Shown piece by piece: positions 17,306 through 26,342 of a DNA stretch of 64,000 nucleotides. Origin of the DNA: JBAXTZ01 sp041666525 (lineage in GTDB: Bacteria > Bacillota > Negativicutes > JBAXTZ01); assembly GCA_041666525.1 (NCBI GenBank), contig JBAYGT010000001.1:248001-312000 (forward strand). The letters run 5' to 3'. A program made the translations under genes and the position numbers. The notes under the pieces were generated by a model. It did no database searches and was not told the DNA's origin. It saw only the letters and a program-made list of their open reading frames with translations. How positions within the stretch are numbered: position 1 is the stretch's first letter; each line of letters opens with the position of its first letter.

Positions 17306-17332
17306 CAAAAAAAGAGCAGCAACGCCGCTCTT
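17306..17332 (-). terminator. Terminator of the major prepilin gene
   Basis: On the minus strand AAGAGC and GCTCTT pair around GGCGTTGCT, followed by a run of T. It lies 16 bases after the stop at 17349. Confidence 0.8.
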
Positions 17333-17348
17333 CTTAAGTCTCTTTAGA

Positions 17349-17783
17349 TTAGTTCCAAGATGAAATGTCCTCAATGAAGTAACCAGGTGCATAACCCGAG
17401 AATATTGGCCGGCTAGTACCATCCTTCACGGAAAAAGTATAAATCTGTAAAGGACCAGCAATCATCGTAATCGTAGCTCCAGTGGAATCATGAACAGTAA
17501 AATTCTGCAGCGGGGGAACCGGCGTAGCTACAAGATAACTACCGTTAACCAAATCTGCTACAGTAGTCGCTTGAATTGATTTTTGTATTGCATAAATCTG
17601 CGTAGCTTGTTCCATAGTTGCCAAGTCCGATTTTACTTTTGCGACACGCGCCGCATCGTTTTGACCCATTAGTTTCGGGATAACAATAGCAGCAAGGATA
17701 CCGAGGATAGCAATAACAACCAATAATTCCACAAGCGTGAAGCCTTTGCTACCGAGTTTGACTGAACGAAGTTTGTTCAACAT
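17349..17783 (-). CDS. Type IV prepilin / GspG-like pilin
   Basis: 144 residues from MLNKLRSVKLGSKG, the start set by AGGAG 9 bases upstream. The leader ends in Gly before FTLVELLVVIAILGILAAIV. The following PKLMGQNDAARVAKVKSDLA resembles pseudopilin GspG and Firmicute type IV pilins. A strong promoter upstream and a tight terminator downstream suggest an abundant single-gene transcript, which would fit the major pilin. It depends on a prepilin peptidase not encoded in this window. Confidence 0.92.
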   Translation of the reverse strand: MLNKLRSVKLGSKGFTLVELLVVIAILGILAAIVIPKLMGQNDAARVAKVKSDLATMEQATQIYAIQKSIQATTVADLVNGSYLVATPVPPLQNFTVHDSTGATITMIAGPLQIYTFSVKDGTSRPIFSGYAPGYFIEDISSWN

Positions 17784-17843
17784 GACATATTTCTCCTTTC
17801 GATTTTTAGTATACACGACTATTATCGCATACGCTTCACCATT

Positions 17844-17871
17844 ATTATACATCTAAAATATATATTTGCAA
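17844..17871 (-). promoter_or_regulatory. Promoter of the major prepilin gene
   Basis: TTGCAA (17866-17871), 16-base spacer, TATAAT (17844-17849) on the minus strand, leaving a leader of about 55 bases. Confidence 0.65.
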
Positions 17872-17905
17872 GCAATTTTATAGACTCGCTTGTGTCGTGC
17901 AAAAA

Positions 17906-18421
17906 TCAAATAGACGGTTTCTTTGTTGAGGACTTTTCTTGACTACTATGAACTATCGAAATGATTTGCGGAAAAACAATCGCACCTATACACATAGCGC
18001 ATAAAACAATAAATATTCTTGTTGTAGCATGAGAATTGTAATAAGTAATCGCGATATTAAATATTGAAGCCGCGAACATACTAGTCACGCGTATCGTCCG
18101 TGTACAATATGTTTTTCCGTCGAATTTTTTTTTCAGTAATCCGACTGCGACAAATAGTACAAACAACGTACCGCAAGTTAATACATATCTGATTATTTCA
18201 GTTCTTTTAAATGAATTATATGCTGCATACTCCAAAAAGCCATAATCCGGGAAACACGGTTGGATCAATCGACTAATATCAACAGACAAATACCGACACA
18301 GTGAAATAATAAATACTACAATCAGCAGCCAATTGTACGAGAAATATTCTTTATAAAAATAGTCGGCTATAACAACAGCCGCACGTCTAGCCAAGGCAAT
18401 GATTTTTCGAACGCAACTCAT
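17906..18421 (-). CDS. Unknown polytopic membrane protein
   Basis: 171 residues with about four membrane helices (LLIVVFIISLCRYLS, YVLTCGTLFVLFVAVGLL, SMFAASIFNIAITYY, IFIVLCAMCIGAIVFPQII). The ATG overlaps the stop of the 706-residue gene by 4 bases, so the two are translationally coupled. No family recognised. GtrA-like flippases have a similar size and helix count, but I see no specific motif. Local sequence looks more A+T-rich than the neighbouring pil genes. Confidence 0.7.
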   Translation of the reverse strand: MSCVRKIIALARRAAVVIADYFYKEYFSYNWLLIVVFIISLCRYLSVDISRLIQPCFPDYGFLEYAAYNSFKRTEIIRYVLTCGTLFVLFVAVGLLKKKFDGKTYCTRTIRVTSMFAASIFNIAITYYNSHATTRIFIVLCAMCIGAIVFPQIISIVHSSQEKSSTKKPSI

Positions 18422-20538
18422 ATGCTAATACCTTTCCGTTTAAATACCGATAGTAACCGCCCTCGCTCGACAAGCTCATAATCATCAGCAATCGCTTTCC
18501 ACAAGCCAAAAAAGTCTTGTTTTCGCTTAGCACGCCAAATCTGCGACCTTAAATCAACGCCGGTCGTCTGGAACACCAATTCTTGCAGCCGTCGATCATG
18601 AACCACGTCAACCGCAGTCGATGACATGCAGGAGCTGTCAACGAAGATGAAATCAGCTTTTGATTTACGGAGTCGTTCAATAATCATCGCATTTTCGCTA
18701 TTTGCGAAAACAAACGATATCAAATCAGAGTAAGGTAGCGAATTAATTTTTTCGGCAGCCGGCAACAGTAGCGTATCATATTCAGAGAACAAAGTAATCA
18801 TTTTTCCGGATGCATATCTGTTGATTAACCCAACTGTTTCTATAATCAAGCTTGATTCGATATCAGTTACTATCGGCATTTCTCTGAATGGCAATTTTTC
18901 AAACTGATGAGCTTTAACAATTTCAAAATAATTGTTTTTAGTCGTGTAATACGCTAATATTGCAGGATACCAGCTGTTGACAACCAAGACTGCGACAAGC
19001 GCCATTAGCGTAGTAGTCTGAAATTTAATTAGTCTGCCACTTAATGCCAACATCACAAAATATGTGACGCAGTATACTATTGCCGATGTCACTGCGGCAG
19101 TGTTATTTTCCACGACTTTAAATAGTAACATTTGCTGCCAATACATCAATACAAATACAGCAAAAACATTTTTTTGCACATTGCTACGTTGGAGCAACAA
19201 CAAAAAAGCCACTCCACTAAAAAATAGTAACGCGGGAATGTCAGAGCTGACGTTTCTAGTTAGCAATCCTGCAGTGAAATATTTGCTCATTATATCTGGT
19301 CCGGGTGTGCCAAGCCAATAAGCCGCGATTCCAATAGCTATTGCTATGCATATCATAGCAGTAGTCACTCTTCTTTTCCCTGTACCAAACAAACATTTAT
19401 AAAGCAGGCAAACAAGCAGCGCTGAATACAAAAATAGTCCGAATGAGTTATTGTAAATCAAAAACGTTGCCGCGCCAAAAATCGCACCCCACAAATATCC
19501 GCCGCCTGCACCATTGGTTTCCGAATATTTATAGACAAAATAAACTGAAATTATATCAAAAAAACAGCGGATTGGATTCATGCCATCGTAGGCATAGAGC
19601 ATCTTAAAATCAAGCGATTCAACCATGCCGACAAAGTACAAGGCAGCACACAATACGAAATCCCATCTTTTGGTAATCGTGAACACTAACAACAACATGA
19701 CGATCAAATAAATAATATAAAACGAAAAAATAATATGAACATAATTTGTATAGGTTATTCCAATACTCAGTTTCAACAACCAGCGAACAAACTGTACCAT
19801 TCCATAGCCATATTGACAAAAAACTTCACTCGGCGGCTTGCCATACTCCAAATCACGGATCGGCTCAAAAATAAAGCTGCGATGATGATTTATTCCTTGC
19901 CCTCTCATCTGCCAAGCCCACTCATCAACATTGCTGGCAATAAATTCCAACTCTTGAGGCGTTTTTTTGCGCAACATCAATTCCTTTACCAGCGTTTCGG
20001 CGGTAACTTGTAACCGTTTCAAACGTTCTTGTTCAACTTGGTCTACTACTATTTTATTCAACTGGCTTTTATCTTCATCGGTGAAATAATCCAGCGCTAC
20101 CAGTGAACCACCCGGTTTATCGTAAAAAAAGCGACGTTCGCTGGCATCGACAAATTTCTGCAATTCCGGTGTCCAGGCAATCTTCGCGGTCATTTCTGGA
20201 ATCAGAACATTCTTACCCTTGTCTATTCGCGGATCATATTTATGCTGAACACCAAATAACTGCTGTTTATTGATAAATTCGGTATTGTCGACATAAGTTG
20301 ATTTTCCAGCTTCATCAGTTAATAATGTTTTCTCCGGCAGTGACCAATACTCATTGATAATAGGTACATCGGTAAAAACGAACGGATAAATTGCATGACA
20401 AAACTGACCGATGACAACCAAAATCATCAAAATATAATATTTTTTAATTTTTTCATAACACAGATGAACCTGAAACAATTCGTAAATAACCTTTAACCAA
20501 TGCCACAGCCGTGACAATATTATTCTTAGTTGCTCCAA
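18418..20538 (-). CDS. Unknown large membrane protein, possibly glycan-related
   Basis: 706 residues. One helix near residues 35-55, a soluble stretch of about 190 residues rich in charged residues, then some ten more helices to about residue 540 and a C-terminal soluble domain of about 150 residues (with MIIERLRKSKADFIFVDSS). This plan resembles membrane glycosyltransferases and other envelope polysaccharide proteins, but no catalytic motif was found. It lies between pilC and the prepilins and is coupled by a 4-base overlap to the next gene. Function not assigned. Confidence 0.7.
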   Translation of the reverse strand: MEQLRIILSRLWHWLKVIYELFQVHLCYEKIKKYYILMILVVIGQFCHAIYPFVFTDVPIINEYWSLPEKTLLTDEAGKSTYVDNTEFINKQQLFGVQHKYDPRIDKGKNVLIPEMTAKIAWTPELQKFVDASERRFFYDKPGGSLVALDYFTDEDKSQLNKIVVDQVEQERLKRLQVTAETLVKELMLRKKTPQELEFIASNVDEWAWQMRGQGINHHRSFIFEPIRDLEYGKPPSEVFCQYGYGMVQFVRWLLKLSIGITYTNYVHIIFSFYIIYLIVMLLLVFTITKRWDFVLCAALYFVGMVESLDFKMLYAYDGMNPIRCFFDIISVYFVYKYSETNGAGGGYLWGAIFGAATFLIYNNSFGLFLYSALLVCLLYKCLFGTGKRRVTTAMICIAIAIGIAAYWLGTPGPDIMSKYFTAGLLTRNVSSDIPALLFFSGVAFLLLLQRSNVQKNVFAVFVLMYWQQMLLFKVVENNTAAVTSAIVYCVTYFVMLALSGRLIKFQTTTLMALVAVLVVNSWYPAILAYYTTKNNYFEIVKAHQFEKLPFREMPIVTDIESSLIIETVGLINRYASGKMITLFSEYDTLLLPAAEKINSLPYSDLISFVFANSENAMIIERLRKSKADFIFVDSSCMSSTAVDVVHDRRLQELVFQTTGVDLRSQIWRAKRKQDFFGLWKAIADDYELVERGRLLSVFKRKGISI

Positions 20539-20622
20539 TCGAACTACACCTCGGCAATAGGCTCTTACGCCATTGATTTTTTGCTAAAAATTATATTTTA
20601 CAGTAATTTTTGATGTAAAATT

Positions 20623-21840
20623 CTATTTACCCACGCCAGTAACCGCTTCCATCATTGGCACAATGACCGTTATTACAACCAGTGTTGCCCCGATTCCCAG
20701 CCCGACGATCATTATCGGCTCAATAATCGTACTCAGCTTCGAAACTGTTTCGTCAATCTCAACTTCATAATAATCCGCTATCCGGTCTAACATCGCGTCA
20801 AGCATACCAGACTGCTCACCAATCATCATCATTTGTACTGCCATCGGTAAAAACACAGGCGAACTACCAAACGTTTCGGAAAATCCCTTACCATTCTTGA
20901 CACTGTTACTCGCGTTAGCAATGGCTTTTTTCATTAACATGTTAGCACTGGTTTTTCCGGTCACCTCAAGCGCAATCATCATTGGCACACCACCACGCAA
21001 CAACGAACCAATCGTCCGTGTAAAATTAACCATTGCGGTCTTTTGAATCAACGCACCGACAACCGGAATTTTTAACTCCAATAGATTGCGTTGCAACCTA
21101 AACTCGTCTTTTTCGTTGTAATAACGAAAAGTAAAAAATCCAGTTACTAATAATATTCCAATTGCCCAATAATAGGTTTCTATAAATGCAATCAGATCTA
21201 TCAGTGCCTGTGTCATCCACGGAGTTTTCATATTCATCGATTTGAACATATCAACAAATTTCGGAAACACAAACATGCCCAAAAAACCAACTACGACGAT
21301 AGCTACCGAACTGACCACAATCGGATATGCCATCGCTGAACGTATTTTGGAATTGAATTTATGCTGTTTTTCGAATTGCATAGCCAATCGCTCCAGCACC
21401 ATATCCAAAATACCGCCGGTTTCACCGGCTTCGATCATTGAAATCATAATTTCCGGAAAGGTTCCGGCGTGCTTACGCATCGATTTGCTGAGCATCAAAC
21501 CTTCTTGCAACGATTGCACGACATCAGTTAATACCGCACGAAATTTCATATTTGTCGTCTGCATTACCAGCACGTTCATCGCACCGACAATCGTTAAACC
21601 AGCAGATATCATTGTAGAAAATTGACGGCAAAACAAAGCAAGCTCCTTTAGTGTTGCTTTTTTTGCTTCAAACATTGATTTTATATACGCTAAAAACACC
21701 TGTTTTTCTTCGATTTTGGTGATTAACAATCCCTGGCGGCGCAAATGGGCAACTAACGCTTCCTTATTTGAAGCAGAAACGGTATCGTGAATAATCCGTC
21801 CATGTTGGTCGCGCGCAACATAAGTAAAAGTTTTTAACAT
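20623..21840 (-). CDS. pilC: Type IV pilus inner-membrane platform protein PilC (GspF family)
   Basis: 405 residues, the normal length. It has two T2SSF domains (about residues 68-190 and 270-393) with repeated LALFCRQFSTMISAGL and MVNFTRTIGSLLRGGVP motifs, and three membrane helices. It is the platform on which the pilus ATPases act. The ATG overlaps the last base of pilT's stop, so the genes are coupled. It follows pilB and pilT in the order usual for these loci. Confidence 0.94.
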   Translation of the reverse strand: MLKTFTYVARDQHGRIIHDTVSASNKEALVAHLRRQGLLITKIEEKQVFLAYIKSMFEAKKATLKELALFCRQFSTMISAGLTIVGAMNVLVMQTTNMKFRAVLTDVVQSLQEGLMLSKSMRKHAGTFPEIMISMIEAGETGGILDMVLERLAMQFEKQHKFNSKIRSAMAYPIVVSSVAIVVVGFLGMFVFPKFVDMFKSMNMKTPWMTQALIDLIAFIETYYWAIGILLVTGFFTFRYYNEKDEFRLQRNLLELKIPVVGALIQKTAMVNFTRTIGSLLRGGVPMMIALEVTGKTSANMLMKKAIANASNSVKNGKGFSETFGSSPVFLPMAVQMMMIGEQSGMLDAMLDRIADYYEVEIDETVSKLSTIIEPIMIVGLGIGATLVVITVIVPMMEAVTGVGK

Positions 21841-22907
21841 CAGTAGCTCCCGCGAACCATTCTCATGAAAATATCCGGATCAGTGGCGTTAATTAGTGCT
21901 TCTTCGAAATCAATTAAACCACGGTTATAATAATCTTTTAGCATCTGATCCATGGATTGCATTCCCAGGCTGGAACCGGTCTGAATCGCAGATAATATTT
22001 GATGAGTTTTGCCTTCGCGAATCAAATTTTTTATTGCCGGAGTGCTGATCAAAACTTCCAAAGCCGCAATTCTCCCCGGATGATCTTTGCGCGGCATTAA
22101 GCGCTGGGCAACGATGCCCTGCAATATTTGCGCCAACTGACTCCTGATTTGATTTTGATGACTGGTCGGGAAAACGTCAATTATTCGGTCGATTGACTGT
22201 GCCGCGTCTTGAGTATGCAGCGTCCCAAAAACCAGATGGCCGGTTTCGGCAGCAGTAATCGCAATTGATACCGTTTCCAAATCACGCATCTCGCCCACTA
22301 ATATTACATCCGGATCTTCGCGTAACGATGCACGCAATCCGTTGGCAAATGAAAAAGTATCCAAATGCACTTCCCGTTGATGAACAATACTCCGTTTACT
22401 TTTGTGAACATATTCAATCGGATCTTCCAGTGTAATAATATTGCAGTTGCGTTCTTCGTTAATCAAATCAATCAGCGCTGCTAAAGTCGTTGTTTTACCG
22501 CTTCCGGTCGGCCCGGTTACCAACACCATCCCGCGTGGTTTCTGCGCCAGCTGTTTTAGCACCGACGGCAAACCTAATTCCTCAAGCGTTGGTACTTTAT
22601 CTTTGATTGTTCTAAACACCATAGAAACTGTACCCTGCTGGTAAAATGCATTTACACGAAACCGCGCCAATCCTTCAATTGAGTAACCAAAATCCAGTTC
22701 TTTAGTTTCACGCAACCGCTCCTGTTGTACGCCGGTGCTGCAATCGTTTAACATTTTCTCAGTATCTTGCAGTTTCAGTTCTGGCATCGCTAAATACTCA
22801 ATTTTGCCGAAAATCCGCAGTGCCGGCGGCGAACCAGCCAAGACATGTAAATCTGACGCATTTTTCTCGACCGTTATCTGTAACAATTCTTGTATCGAAA
22901 TAGCCAT
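21840..22907 (-). CDS. pilT: Type IV pilus retraction ATPase PilT
   Basis: 355 residues. Walker A is GPTGSGKTTTLAAL near residue 130; the Asp box, Walker B (ILVGEMRD) and His box (HLVFGTLHT) follow. The PilT-specific AIRNLIRE motif appears as AIKNLIREGKTHQ near residue 290. This separates it from the assembly ATPase PilB next door. Its presence means the pili can retract, as needed for twitching or DNA uptake. It lies 55 bases after pilB. Confidence 0.95.
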   Translation of the reverse strand: MAISIQELLQITVEKNASDLHVLAGSPPALRIFGKIEYLAMPELKLQDTEKMLNDCSTGVQQERLRETKELDFGYSIEGLARFRVNAFYQQGTVSMVFRTIKDKVPTLEELGLPSVLKQLAQKPRGMVLVTGPTGSGKTTTLAALIDLINEERNCNIITLEDPIEYVHKSKRSIVHQREVHLDTFSFANGLRASLREDPDVILVGEMRDLETVSIAITAAETGHLVFGTLHTQDAAQSIDRIIDVFPTSHQNQIRSQLAQILQGIVAQRLMPRKDHPGRIAALEVLISTPAIKNLIREGKTHQILSAIQTGSSLGMQSMDQMLKDYYNRGLIDFEEALINATDPDIFMRMVRGSY

Positions 22908-22962
22908 TAATTTCCTCCGCGGTCAAGTTTGTGTCGTATCTATCAGAAATAATTCAATAAAA

Positions 22963-24654
22963 TTACTCTTCATCATCGGCAAACGAAACCCGCACAACTT
23001 CCTGCACCGTAGTTAATCCGGCGTATATTTTGTTTACGCCATCCTCACGCATTGAAGTCATCCCCTCGTCGCGCGCCACTCGAACCAGTTCTTCGTCAGT
23101 AACATTCTTGTTAACCATCGACCGTAGTTTCGGTGACATTGCCATTACTTCATAAATTCCGGTACGGCCTTTATAGCCGGTAAATCCACACATTTTACAA
23201 CCAACACCACGAAATAGTTTTATTGGCGCTTCCGGGCTAACATTTAAGAACACTCGTTCAGTGGATTCCGGTTCCGGAGAATAAGCTTCCTTGCACTCAA
23301 CGCAGATCAATCGCACTAGACGTTGTGCGACCACGCCACGCACCGCAGACGCAATAACAAAAGGTTCAACCCCCATATCCATCAATCGCGTAAGCGCACC
23401 GGGAGCGCTATTAGTATGTAACGAACTGAGTACCATGTGACCAGTCATCGCTGCTCGAACCGCAATATCGGCAGTTTCGGTATCGCGAATCTCACCGACC
23501 ATTATTACGTTTGGATCCTGACGCAATATTGAACGCAATACCGATGCAAACGTAAGACCGATATTGGAATTAATCATAACCTGGTTCAGGCCTTCGAATT
23601 GCAGCTCAACCGGGTCCTCAATAGTAACAATGTTTTTATCCGGAACATTTATTTCGTGAATGGTAGCATACAAAGTGGTAGATTTCCCACACCCAGTCGG
23701 TCCGGTTACCAAAATCATCCCATCCGAATTTTGATACAACTCTTTATAACTAGCGATATCTGACTTACCCATTCCCAACCGCTCGACGCGAACAACCGTT
23801 GCCTCTTTATCCAATATTCGCATACAAATTTTCTCGCCGTTAACTGTCGGTAGTACCGATACCCGTAAGTCCACCATCCGGCGTTTATATTGATAAACAA
23901 TTCGGCCGTCTTGAGGCAACCGCCGCTCAGTAATATTCAATTCCGCCATTATTTTGACCCGGGAAATCATGGTATTTTGTGTGCTTTTCGGAAAAGTAAT
24001 TATTTCACGCAGCAAGCCGTCGAGTCGATAGCGCACACGAACATTTACTTCTTGCGGCTCAATATGAATATCACTCGCCATTTCATCAATTGCCCGGGTA
24101 ATGATCGAATTCACAATATTAACTATTGGTGCATCTTCTTCGTCAACAATAGTCCGGCGATCTGCTAAAGCTGCTTCTTCGTCGCCAAACATTTTATCAA
24201 CCGATTTTTCGACATCGTCCCAACCGCAGTACAACTGATTTAACGCCACCGCAATGTCGCTCTCCAAAAACAGTACCGGCAGAACCTGATAACCGGTAAC
24301 CCGGCTGACGTCGTCGAGTGCAATAACATTTGTCGGATCAGCCATTGCCACCGTCATGACACGGGATTCTAATTTAAGCGGTATCACCCGATACATTTCA
24401 GCAATCGCACGGGGAATTTTTTTAGCCAGTTCCTTATCCAAATCAACATCGCGCAACTCGTAAAATGGCATGCCGAGAAATTTTGCAGCAGTTTCCATAA
24501 CCATAGAACCAGTGACAAACCCGGCTTCGATAAGCACATCGCTCAATCTGTGATTGCTCTCACGCTGTAGTTCCTGCGCCGAATTCAGTTGTTCCTCAGT
24601 GATTTTTTGATCATTCACCAGCAACGTGCCGATTTTTTGATTGAGGATATACAT
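22963..24654 (-). CDS. pilB: Type IV pilus assembly ATPase PilB (GspE family)
   Basis: 563 residues. An N-terminal MshEN-type domain (residues about 1-150, FLGMPFYEL) is followed by the secretion ATPase core with Walker A GPTGCGKSTTLYA near 325, Walker B MVGEIRDTETA and HMVLSSLHT. The zinc-binding tetracysteine of PilB/GspE is CVEC ... CKMC near residues 455-490. It powers pilus extension. It starts 12 bases after aroE ends, so pilBTC may be read from the aroE/hydrogenase transcript. Confidence 0.95.
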   Translation of the reverse strand: MYILNQKIGTLLVNDQKITEEQLNSAQELQRESNHRLSDVLIEAGFVTGSMVMETAAKFLGMPFYELRDVDLDKELAKKIPRAIAEMYRVIPLKLESRVMTVAMADPTNVIALDDVSRVTGYQVLPVLFLESDIAVALNQLYCGWDDVEKSVDKMFGDEEAALADRRTIVDEEDAPIVNIVNSIITRAIDEMASDIHIEPQEVNVRVRYRLDGLLREIITFPKSTQNTMISRVKIMAELNITERRLPQDGRIVYQYKRRMVDLRVSVLPTVNGEKICMRILDKEATVVRVERLGMGKSDIASYKELYQNSDGMILVTGPTGCGKSTTLYATIHEINVPDKNIVTIEDPVELQFEGLNQVMINSNIGLTFASVLRSILRQDPNVIMVGEIRDTETADIAVRAAMTGHMVLSSLHTNSAPGALTRLMDMGVEPFVIASAVRGVVAQRLVRLICVECKEAYSPEPESTERVFLNVSPEAPIKLFRGVGCKMCGFTGYKGRTGIYEVMAMSPKLRSMVNKNVTDEELVRVARDEGMTSMREDGVNKIYAGLTTVQEVVRVSFADDEE

Positions 24655-24666
24655 TGCAACCTCCGA

Positions 24667-25566
24667 CTATTTGCATTGATCCACAGTGAATTTTTTTGGT
24701 AATTTCAACTTGCAGCCAGACCATAAATTAAACGCTTTCGCGGCCTGACCAATCAACATATCCACACCACCAACAATCCGTGCTGGATTACGAAATCGTT
24801 TCATAAAATCAGTGAATGGCGGGTAATAGTTCAAGTCGATTGCCGCCAAAAAATTCAGACGTTTAATGATTGTTGCGTTTTGCAAAACAAATTGCTCGGC
24901 CGCTTGCGGCGGCAAAGCATTAACAATAATCTTACAATCACTTATTGCCTGCGAGCACGCCTTTTCCTGTACAAGGTATATTCTATCATAAATGCTTTGC
25001 ATTTGCGCAGCATTAATGCTATTTAAGTCGCGCACGATACAAAAAACAGTACATCCTTGTTCGGCAAGCACTACTGCGGCGGCCCGCGCCGCGCCGCCGC
25101 ACCCGATCAACGCGACCGGTTTATTGTTAATGTCAATTGAGTTGTTTTTAAGTAAATATTCCACCCCGCTCACATCAGTGTTATAGCCCTTGAGCAACCC
25201 GTCAAAATTAACAACAGTATTCACCGAACCGATCCGTTCTGCCAATTCGTCCAGTTCATCCAAATAACTGATAATACTTAGTTTATGCGGTATTGTCACA
25301 TTAAACCCGTGGATACCTTTGTTACGTGCTTTGTCAACAAAACTCGCTAACATACGGCTATCAGGTGTATCCCACAAACTATAACTGCCGTTAATACCGC
25401 ACAATCGAAAAAATTCATTATGCAGTTGCGGCGATAATGAATGTTCAATTGGATGACCAATCAGGCCCACGTTAATAAATTTGAAATTTGAATTTTGAAA
25501 TTTTGATGATGACTCGACTATTTGACTACTTGACAACTCGTTTTTACCAGACAACTTATCTTGCAT
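24667..25566 (-). CDS. aroE: Shikimate dehydrogenase
   Basis: About 299 residues from the ATG at 25566, which overlaps the hydrogenase fusion gene's stop as TAATG; an upstream in-frame start would run into that gene. Substrate-binding motifs GHPIEHSLSP and NVTIPHK, the NADP-binding GCGGAARAA and the C-terminal GVDMLIGQAAKAF are all present. The enzyme reduces 3-dehydroshikimate to shikimate in aromatic amino acid synthesis. The N-terminus carries about 30 extra Ser/Asn/Lys-rich residues ahead of the normal domain. Its partner genes of the pathway are not nearby. Confidence 0.94.
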   Translation of the reverse strand: MQDKLSGKNELSSSQIVESSSKFQNSNFKFINVGLIGHPIEHSLSPQLHNEFFRLCGINGSYSLWDTPDSRMLASFVDKARNKGIHGFNVTIPHKLSIISYLDELDELAERIGSVNTVVNFDGLLKGYNTDVSGVEYLLKNNSIDINNKPVALIGCGGAARAAAVVLAEQGCTVFCIVRDLNSINAAQMQSIYDRIYLVQEKACSQAISDCKIIVNALPPQAAEQFVLQNATIIKRLNFLAAIDLNYYPPFTDFMKRFRNPARIVGGVDMLIGQAAKAFNLWSGCKLKLPKKFTVDQCK

Positions 25567-26291
25567 TACTTCATCTTTCCTAAAGCTTTGAGCAGGCCTT
25601 GAATAACCGCCGCAGGCCGTGGCGGACAACCATGAACGTATACATCGACCGGCAGATGCTTGCCGACTGCCCCGTTATTTATTGCATAGCTGCCGCCAAA
25701 CACTTCACCCCCGCAGGCACAAGCACCAATTGCCATAACCAGCTTCGGTTCAGCGGCTGCAGCATAGGTCATTTTTAGCGCTTGCGTGAGATTATGGGTA
25801 ACACAGCCGGTTACCATTAACATATCCGCATGACGCGGTGATGCGACAAAATCAATTCCGTATTGCTGCAAATCATAAACCGGATTTAATAACGCCGTAA
25901 GCTCAAAATCACAGGCATTGCAACTACCCGCGTCCAGATGGCGAATATGCAGTGAACGGCCGAGCGTATTTTTAATTTCCCGCCGCAATTTCACAGTCAA
26001 ATGCTCACCAAATTCCGCCAATTTGTCTTTATGTGAATGAAACAGCGTTTTTGTTGGACAAACCCGGGCGCACTCGCCGCAAAATGTGCAATTATGATAG
26101 TTTATCAGAATGCCGCTGCCAGGTTTCATCAACGCTTTTGTCGGACAAATATCCACGCATTTTTGACAGCCCTCACACACTGTCGAATCATTGTAGCGTA
26201 ACTGACCGCGAAACCGGTTAGATGGCTGCCATTTATTGTATTTTTCGGTGACTATTCCAATCTTAAATATTCTCTTGATTATTGCAAGCAT
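25566..26291 (-). CDS. Hydrogenase-4 type ferredoxin/small-subunit fusion (HyfH-HyfI like), cluster 1
   Basis: 241 residues. Residues 30-80 hold a two-[4Fe-4S] ferredoxin (Cys39, 42, 45, 49 and Cys68, 71, 74, 78). From about 115 comes a NuoB/HyfI small subunit with the proximal-cluster cysteines in GSCNACDFE (124, 127), GACACGG (191/193) and HGCPPRP (222). In hyf and hyc operons these two parts are separate genes; here they are one chain, giving a direct electron path from ferredoxin to the nickel-iron subunit. It is the last hydrogenase gene of cluster 1 and is coupled by TAATG to aroE. Confidence 0.9.
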   Translation of the reverse strand: MLAIIKRIFKIGIVTEKYNKWQPSNRFRGQLRYNDSTVCEGCQKCVDICPTKALMKPGSGILINYHNCTFCGECARVCPTKTLFHSHKDKLAEFGEHLTVKLRREIKNTLGRSLHIRHLDAGSCNACDFELTALLNPVYDLQQYGIDFVASPRHADMLMVTGCVTHNLTQALKMTYAAAAEPKLVMAIGACACGGEVFGGSYAINNGAVGKHLPVDVYVHGCPPRPAAVIQGLLKALGKMK

Positions 26292-26342
26292 AATACCTCA
26301 TATTTCAGGGCATCGACCCCAATCCCTATACCCTAATCCCAA

